From the NCBI GenBank assembly GCA_005656395.1, contig SRSI01000050.1, positions 3,658,001 to 3,722,000 of the forward strand: a stretch of DNA of 64,000 nucleotides. Reading direction: 5' to 3'. Below the pieces are notes generated by a model. That model was given only the letters and a program-made list of their open reading frames with translations, was not told the origin of the DNA and searched no databases. Source of the stretch: Strongyloides papillosus. Its lineage: Eukaryota; Nematoda; Chromadorea; Rhabditida; Strongyloididae. The position numbers were made by a program, and so were the translations under genes. Below are positions 56,879 to 64,000 of the stretch, piece after piece; the stretch's first letter is position 1; the number at the start of each line of letters is the position of its first letter.

Positions 56879-58213
56879 TTTAGACGTTTTTTCTTTGGTT
56901 AAATTAACGATAATTTTTTAGAATGTCAAAAATATTTATTCCAGTATGTCAAGTACAAGTGTATAAATATGGCGCGTAAAGACGATATACAAAATTCTTT
57001 TTAATGTCATTTCCATGTGAGAATCAATTTATGACGTCACAGAAAATTGTGTGATGATCGTCAGTCAAAATTATAAAAAATAGTTGTGGGCTCCACTTTG
57101 TCACTTCCAGTAATAACTCCAAAAAGTTTTTAATAATTAATTTTGATTTCTTTTTTGCAATGTTAATATCATATGTATGGTTATTGTCAAATTTTGTATA
57201 TTTTTTATTATTTTTAATGAAATTGAGTTATTTTTTTGAAATATTTTTACTAAAACAATCTCCCTGCAGCAAGTTGATACAATTTTTTAAAGGCATTAAT
57301 GACAAATTTCTTTTAAAATAATTAATAAGCAAAAATAAAACTACTTAAAGTATTTTCTGTAAATTTTATAAAAGATTTAGAAATAATTTTTTAAACATTC
57401 TTAAGCACAGCTCTAAAAGCATTTATAAAATCTTATACCCCGAGAATTTAATACAGTTCTTTATTTTAAACTAAGGGTGTTTATTTTATATAATTAAAAT
57501 GCATAATCTTTTTATCACCATTCATTGATATCATTCTTAAGAATTTGTAATAGATATAGTCTTTATTTTAAGTTCCTTCTCTCTGGTGATTTAATATTTC
57601 CTTTATTTTTTATATAAAAAACGAATGATAAAAATAATATATTAATTTTTCTTGAAATTAAAATAAAAGAAATGTAGTAGGAGTAAAATTCACAAGAGAT
57701 TAGTGGAAAGATTTTTTTTGACTGTAACTGTTATATGATTAAGTACCTAGATTTATGGTGGAAAAGGAATTAATATTTTTATTAATTTGGAAACTTCTGA
57801 AATTGTAAACATGACAAAAATGTTATTACTTTTTTATTAAGAAATGTTTTTTATATTTAAAAAAAAAAAAGTATAGTGACGTACTTGATAATAAATTTTG
57901 ATATTTTTTTAAATTTTCGTTAGTGAATGGTATTTTTAAAAAAGATTGTTCTATAGATAATAATTTAATATATTTGTTTAATTTTTTACAGTTTTGCTCA
58001 TTGAGGGAATTGAACGCTATGTGAAGTATTAAAACTATAATGTCTGGAAAAATTGCAAAAGTTATTAAATGTTTGCAAACTTAAGTAAATAATTTTATTA
58101 CTAGAAAATTTATGATTAAAAAATTAAACGCAAAGTTTATTTATATTAAATTTTAAACTGAAATTTTTATAATATATAAAAGTAAATATCAAATAATAAT
58201 CATTTAAATTAGT
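56879..58213. other. Intergenic, promoter side of the coiled-coil gene
   Basis: Contains TGACGTCA at 57032-57039 and a somewhat GC-richer patch at 56960-57110. The remainder is AT-rich 3' flank of the PLC-like gene with no gene seen. Confidence 0.5.
57032..57039. promoter_or_regulatory. Perfect CRE-type palindrome TGACGTCA
   Basis: Full 8-nt CREB/ATF consensus located 154 nt upstream of the coiled-coil gene start. Chance occurrence in sequence this AT-rich is low, but a second copy at 15474 lies far from any start, so function here is only suggested by position. Confidence 0.4.
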
Positions 58214-61200
58214 TTATAAATGTACATCATTAATTCCTTCATCTAAATCATTACTTAATTTTTTAACAAATTCTTTATCATTATTTTCATCATCATTAGT
58301 TTTAAGGATACCTAACAATCTTGCTGTATCAAAAACTTGAGTAAATATATCACTAGCTTCAATTTGTGATTTATGCATTGAGGCTAATTGACTTTTAAGA
58401 AGTCTGACATTCCATGCAAAATTTTCAGTAGCTCTCGTAGCTTTTTGACTACGAAGACCTGCTTGTACGCATAACTCTGGTAACTCCTCATAACATTCAC
58501 TAATTTTTTTAGTTGCATCTTCTATTTTATTTAAAAGATTTTCTGTTTTATTTAATATAATAGAGCATTTTTCAAAAAGACATTCCATCAATACAAATGT
58601 TTTTGTTAAACTATCTGGAATAATTCCTGTACGTATAATTAATGGACAACCATTAGCTGTTGGTTGAATATAAAATGAAATATTTCCTTGATTCTTTGAC
58701 ATATTATTTCCATCTTTATAAAATAATCTTGCCGATGTTTGTGGTGAATCTGTTGTTGTACCAGATGTATTGAGAGAACAAATTCTCGAATACATCAAAC
58801 GAAGTCCTTGTCTTATTGAACCAGTTGCACTTAAACCACATTGTTCCTGCCATTCAATTAAAGCTGTCTCCATTTTATTTCTCATTTCAATAGATTCAAT
58901 AAGAGGAAGTATTGCTGACTTAAAAAGTTCATCAACACTTTTAATACCAACAAGTTTCATACCAGTTTGTACTTTAGCAGTTTTTCTTTTAACAGACATT
59001 CCTCGTTTTTTGGCTTTTCCTCCACCTCGACGATTAGTTATAGCAATATGTACAAATAATGAACAATTTTCAATTGGATCTCCTTCGTTATTTAGTAATG
59101 GTATATGACGATATCCTTAAAATATAATATAATAAAAAATAAAATTAAATTAAAATGCTTACCACTTTGAAGGCATTCAAATGGAATTGTATATTGTCCT
59201 ATAAAATCGTCTCCAATAAAATCGTCATCCAACACTAAAAATCTAATTAATGCCAATTCCGGGACACTAATTTGAAATTGCAATGACTCGTCAAAATTTG
59301 GGTTAGCACCTAAAAGAATAAATATTTATTTTTTATTGTTAAATTTATTTTATATTATATTTTTAAGAGATAAAATGTACAAATGAAAAATTTTATTACA
59401 TTTTTGGTATTATAAAGAATTAACTTTTCTTTACTAATGTATAAGATCTTTTATCTTTATTTCTTTGGGGAGTTAAACATTTTTCTTTATATAGATAAAA
59501 ATGATATAATATAATAAAAAAATTGTTTCTAGTAAAAAGAGATCATAAAAGAAAAATTATTAACAAGATAACTTACTTTCATTTCTTACTGTCTTTGTTC
59601 TTTCCTCTGCACAATCTAATGGGATACCAAATACTTCCACAACTACAAAAGGATCTGCCGAATCCGATTTAACATTTGAACCACGAGGTCGTGGTAATTG
59701 TTGCCCAGACAATATACGTAAATGAAGTATTTGTGCACAATATGCTAGTCGTTCATCTGGTGCAAATAAATCTTCTCTCATAGTAGAAGGTTTCAAGACA
59801 TATCCACAAAATCCGTTTGATGAAAATCTTCCTTCCTGAAGATCGTAATGTAAACCTGGTGTCTGATAATTAATTGACACCAAACTAACAGCAAAATTCC
59901 AAAATTCTTGTGGATTCATATTTGAACTATCTATTCTTAATGGATCTGGAACTACACGTACCAAAAAATCTTTTGTTATCTGTATTAAGTCAGAGGGATA
60001 ATTTTGCATTATCCTAAGACAATCTCCTTCATTTATAGATAGAAGATGATTTTTTTTATTTAATTCATTATTAGAAAGTAAACTTGAATCTGTAACCAAG
60101 CATGATTGTAAAAAGTTAGGTATTAAATCAGAAAATTCTTTTAAAATATATATTTTCTTTTTATGACTTCTTTTTGTATTACCAGTAGCTTGATGCATCT
60201 CCTCAGCTTCATCCTCCTCACTAACCTCTCCAACATCAGACATAGTATCGAATTTTTTACCAACAAAAAGAATTTTATTTTGAAATTTATGTGGTGAGGG
60301 CACATTTTTTTCATCAGTCCAATCTTTGACATCTTCTGTTGGCTTATATATTAAATCTCCTAATGTCTCTGTTATCATTTCATATGCCATACGTTGCCAT
60401 TGTAGAGACATATGAATTTCAAGTCTTATAAATAATGGATATTTTGACACTTCAAATGCTAAGTCTTTTATTACTCGTAAAGCTGAAGATAATGGTAATC
60501 TACAGGAAGCTATCGGTCCATTATGTATCATTGGTTGTGCATCCTCCTCAATCTCTAAAGGATCCCATAAATCTAGTTCAATGAAACGACAACCTCTTTT
60601 TAATGCACTTATATAACCGTCAACACTACTTGGTCCTTTAAGTTGATCCTCTACCATGTAAGTATTATGGGATGCAGCAATAAAATAATGATTAAATGGG
60701 TGATCCATTTCATCACACACCTTCAAATGTGCTGGATCAAAGACAGATGATTCCTTGCTAAGCAAAAAATTACTGAAACCATCAACAGTCATAAGTAAAT
60801 TTAACCTTCCCTCATCTGAAGGTTCATATTTTGTTATAATTTCTTCACAAATCTCATTTGTAGCTTCAGAAACACCCTGTTCTGTCTCCAAAAACAATTG
60901 TAAATCATCAACTGTTAAATAATCTTTATTAGCATATCTAACCATTAAGAAATATATCTCTGGTCGTGTTGCTAAATCTTTATATATATCAACAAATTCT
61001 CCCATACTTATACGTCCACGAAATTCTTCTTCCTGTGATACTATGACTTCCTTTAGTTTTTGTTTTATTCTAGAAACTGCGATTTTATCATTCAACATTC
61101 TTATGTATTTTATTGTGGTTTTTTCATTTAAGAAACCTATATTATTTTCATCGGCTTTTATGAATACTGATTGGAGCCACCTTTCTCTTAGTGTACATCT

Positions 61201-63254
61201 TGGACCTATGATATTGTTAGGGAGACATTTAATTCTTGTACTAGAAGTTAAATATAGAAGTCCTGTTACCCAGATATTGGCATCTTCTGCTGATAACGCT
61301 ATTAAATCTAAACATTCGTAGTTGTCTCCATGAATTATTGAAAATATACAATCGTCTTGTACATCTTGTAGCTGATTTTCTAATCCACGGAAATGTTCTG
61401 TATTTCTTCCTACACGTATTTCTTTTATTGATTCAACAGACACTAAAATATAATTATAATAAAAGTATGATTATGATATATTTTTTTAATTTTTTATCTG
61501 TCATTTGAATTCATATTTTTCAACATTTTAAACAAAAATTTCTTTATTTTTTCAAAAATTCTATTTTTAACAATAAATTACTTTTCCATATAACAATTAG
61601 ACTAATTTGAATTTTTCTCTGGAAATAACATTTCATATCCAATTGAAAATATTATTTCAAGTAGAAAAAATTATTTAAGCAATGAAATAGTTATTTATAA
61701 CATGATAGAAATTAAAAGAAAGGATGTCTCAAAAAATTAACAAACAATAGTTTTATAAATTCATTGTCAAAACAAACTATTAAAAGTCATTTATTTTATT
61801 TGTTTATAAGACTTTTTTATAGTAATTTCAATTAATTCGTCTGTGGATAATTAAATTTACCACTATATTACTGACTGATAATTCAGAAAATAATTATTAT
61901 AAAGCTTTTTATCCAGTAATGTTCTGGATTATTAATATAATAAGTATTAAAAAATTACCAATATAAGAAGAAAAATAAAATAAATGACAATGTAAAATAT
62001 CATAAAAAATGAGTATATATTGCATAAATAAAAAATTATGAAATTTCTAAATAATTTTTCAAAAAGTACCAGATGAAAATCCCCAGACAATAGTGGAAAA
62101 ATTCCTAGAACGCCGGAACATCGGGGATATAGCTCAGTGGTAGAGCATGTGACTGCAGATCATATGGTCCCCGGTTCAATCCCGGGTGTCCCCTATCTTT
62201 TTGATTATTATTGGTATATTTTAATGATAATTATCAATTAAAATAATGTATGTTGTCATTTTTGGTAAATTTTCTACAATAAGTACAAATTGTAGTAGAT
62301 TCAGATGTCTTATTTACTTATAAATGTTTGTGATAGTACAATTTAATGGTCTAGTTTACATATATATGTACAAACATCACAATTTTTTAAGACAATCAAT
62401 TCAAAGTTGTCAACATTATTTAATAAATACTTTGTGCGTTATACCGAAAAGTTTTTAATATCAATCTACTTATTTATAAAACATCAATAATTAATAATAC
62501 ATTTATAATTACATGTAATTTCAAAATTTTTCCGAAAGTCATTCGAAAATATTATTTTATATGTTTTCGATATTTTTCTATCACAGTCACACAATAAAAT
62601 TATTATCAATATGAATTTTTAATATGTTTAATGTTGAAATGTGATATATATAGAATTATAGTAAACAGCTTAATTCTAGATAATAACTTATGAAAAATAT
62701 AAAGTTTTTTTATAGAATATTAATTTTCAAACTTACATCGCGCTTTATGAGGTTTCTTATTGGATGGCTGCCAACGAATATAAGCACAATCAGTATCTAA
62801 TGAAAAAAATCTTTTAAATTGCCTTACATGAGTTCTAATTTTTATCATCTCCGTACCATTTTGCATAATTTGGAGACAATCACTTACATTAGAAACCTTT
62901 TTATCAGAATTGACACTGAAAAAACTAACGGTCTTCCTACCAGGTGATTTTGCTGCTCTGGAGGTGTGGTGTCTTAATGAACTTCGTAAATGAGGCCTGA
63001 AACGTTTTTTATATATAAAAAAATTAATTTTACCTATTGCTAAAAGGATCTAATTTAGTGATAGGAGATGGGTTGCCATCTGTACTTGAAATATTACTTG
63101 ATGATGGTAAATTTTTATCACAACTACTGGCATTATATTGTATACTATCTTGTGAGCAATTAGAATTGTTTAATGAGCTTCTATCACTCAAAAATCCTGA
63201 TACAGATGTAACGTTTGGTATGCTATAAAAAGTTGTTCTGGCAGATTGAGACAT
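58214..63254 (-). CDS. pll-1: PRIP-type phospholipase C-like protein (catalytically altered PLC)
   Basis: Five exons (63254-63034, 62996-62737, 61442-59577, 59309-59163, 59115-58214) give 1,131 residues in frame. Order: Ser-rich N-terminus; PH domain ([16 protein letters not shown] through [13 protein letters not shown]); EF-hand-like region ([24 protein letters not shown]); PLC X domain ([15 protein letters not shown]); acidic linker; PLC Y domain ([20 protein letters not shown]); C2 domain ([23 protein letters not shown]); and the long helical C-terminus typical of PRIP. The X-domain catalytic HGxT reads HNGP: aligned to PLC-delta, the second catalytic His is Asn. The conserved RIYP of the Y domain is RVVP. 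As in vertebrate PLCL1/2, it is probably a phosphoinositide-binding scaffold, not an enzyme. The symbol follows the C. elegans PLC-like gene and is by similarity. Intron 2 is 1.3 kb and contains a tRNA-Cys on the other strand. Confidence 0.9.
61443..62736. other. Large intron 2 of the PLC-like gene
   Basis: 1,294 nt, about 30 times longer than typical introns here. Its donor (CGAT/GTAAGT) and acceptor (ATTTTAG) fit the reading frame ([13 protein letters not shown]). Apart from the tRNA-Cys it is plain AT-rich sequence. An alternative start of the second part (for example a downstream promoter) cannot be excluded. Confidence 0.65.
62123..62194 (+). tRNA. tRNA-Cys (anticodon GCA)
   Basis: A 72-nt cloverleaf. 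Acceptor stem GGGGATA pairs with TGTCCCC; A box is TAGCTCAGTGG; the anticodon loop is CTGCAGA, giving GCA; B box is GGTTCAATCCC; the discriminator base is T, as usual for tRNA-Cys. No intron. A short T run (CTTTTTG) 4 nt downstream can terminate RNA polymerase III. It lies inside intron 2 of the PLC-like gene on the opposite strand. Confidence 0.96.
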
Positions 63255-64000
63255 TTTAAATTTATTTGTTTTTTACAATAGTAAATATTTGAAATTATTC
63301 ATAAATAGATAGTAAAATTTTTATCTAAAAAAGACAACATTTAGATAATTAAAAATTCTGCCTTTAAAATTAATTTGTTTTTTAAAGCAATCTCGATAAA
63401 TGCAAGAAACATTTCAAGAACATTTATTTCTAAAAATAAAAAAGTAGTCAAATTACACATTTACTAACATTTTAATGAGATACTTTTAGAAATTATGTTA
63501 AAGTATCTTTTGTGTAATACTTTTGATTATACCACACAGAAAGCATATTTAAATTGTCTTAATTCTATTAATAAATACCATTGTAAACATTATATTTATT
63601 TTGACTTATATGGTGATTGTAGTCACAATGTTTACAGAACTGTATATGGAGTACCTTGAAACAATAAACTTATACTAAAAAAATTAAAAAAATACAACTC
63701 TGTTTATACATAATTTGTTTTTGTTAAAATCCACAATTAACAGACTCTAGAAATAAATCTATCTTTTATTGTTAAACTTTATAATTTTTCGAAAATAAAA
63801 GAAATAATTTTAAAGAAAATAAAATAACAACATAAAAATAATATTTTTAAAAATAGAGCACCTATTGGTTTTATATTGTTTTAACTTCAATGGTTATTTT
63901 TACATACAAATTTTTTCTACTAATACAATGATACTTTTTAAAACAATAACATAAATATTTGGTTAATAAAGTTGAAAGCTAAAAAAAGATTAGTTTATAG
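63255..64000. other. Intergenic, upstream of the PLC-like gene
   Basis: AT-rich sequence holding the presumed promoter of the PLC-like gene. No further gene, RNA or repeat seen to the end of the window. Confidence 0.45.

Overview
Organism. The window looks like a very AT-rich nematode chromosome, most likely a Strongyloides-type (clade IV) worm. The reasons are: base composition around 75% AT; tiny GT-AG introns (mostly 37-50 nt); polypyrimidine-AG acceptors lying 0-45 nt in front of many start codons, as expected for spliced-leader trans-splicing; and gene families typical of nematodes (large Kunitz/lustrin/EB cysteine-rich secreted proteins, a local F-box expansion, a Cys-loop channel, an SLC26 anion transporter, a PLC-like protein). 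The genus is inference; no marker gene is present. All exon joins were made by hand and tested for GT-AG ends and reading frame.

Layout. 1-5.4 kb: two orphan genes, a three-exon gene (-) in a GACA/TGTC-rich patch and a two-exon gene (+) with a RING-like zinc site. 5.4-6.5 kb: an isolated F-box gene (+). 6.6-8.7 kb: SLC26 sulfate-permease-type transporter (-). 9.4-11.2 kb: a Cys-loop channel (-) that has lost both Cys-loop cysteines. 11.2-17.4 kb: a gene-poor AT-rich stretch holding only a decayed copy of the GIPC gene and a compound hairpin. 17.4-19.1 kb: divergent GIPC (-) and RBM7-like (+) genes. 19.8-24.6 kb: Kunitz/lustrin gene copy A (+), frameshifted. 25-43.3 kb: a tandem array of seven intact F-box genes, all on the minus strand, with remnants of a second, decayed F-box family between them. 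44-48.8 kb: Kunitz/lustrin copy B (+), heavily frameshifted. 49.6-54.3 kb: Kunitz/lustrin copy C (+), nearly intact. 54.4-55.5 kb: a divergent F-box-like gene (-). 56.4-56.9 kb: a small coiled-coil gene (-). 58.2-63.3 kb: a PRIP/PLC-like (pll-1-type) gene (-) with a tRNA-Cys on the opposite strand inside its largest intron.

How it fits together. Two expanded families dominate. The F-box genes would encode SCF ubiquitin-ligase substrate adaptors with fast-evolving C-terminal parts. The array grew by duplication of multi-kb units that carry a conserved upstream block, and the units still trade short patches by gene conversion. The three Kunitz/lustrin genes encode large secreted cysteine-rich proteins and flank the array; copies A and C also share a near-identical patch despite lying about 29 kb apart. 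The remaining genes (SLC26, channel, GIPC, RBM7-like, PLC-like) are ordinary conserved animal genes. I see no virus, CRISPR array or intact transposon.
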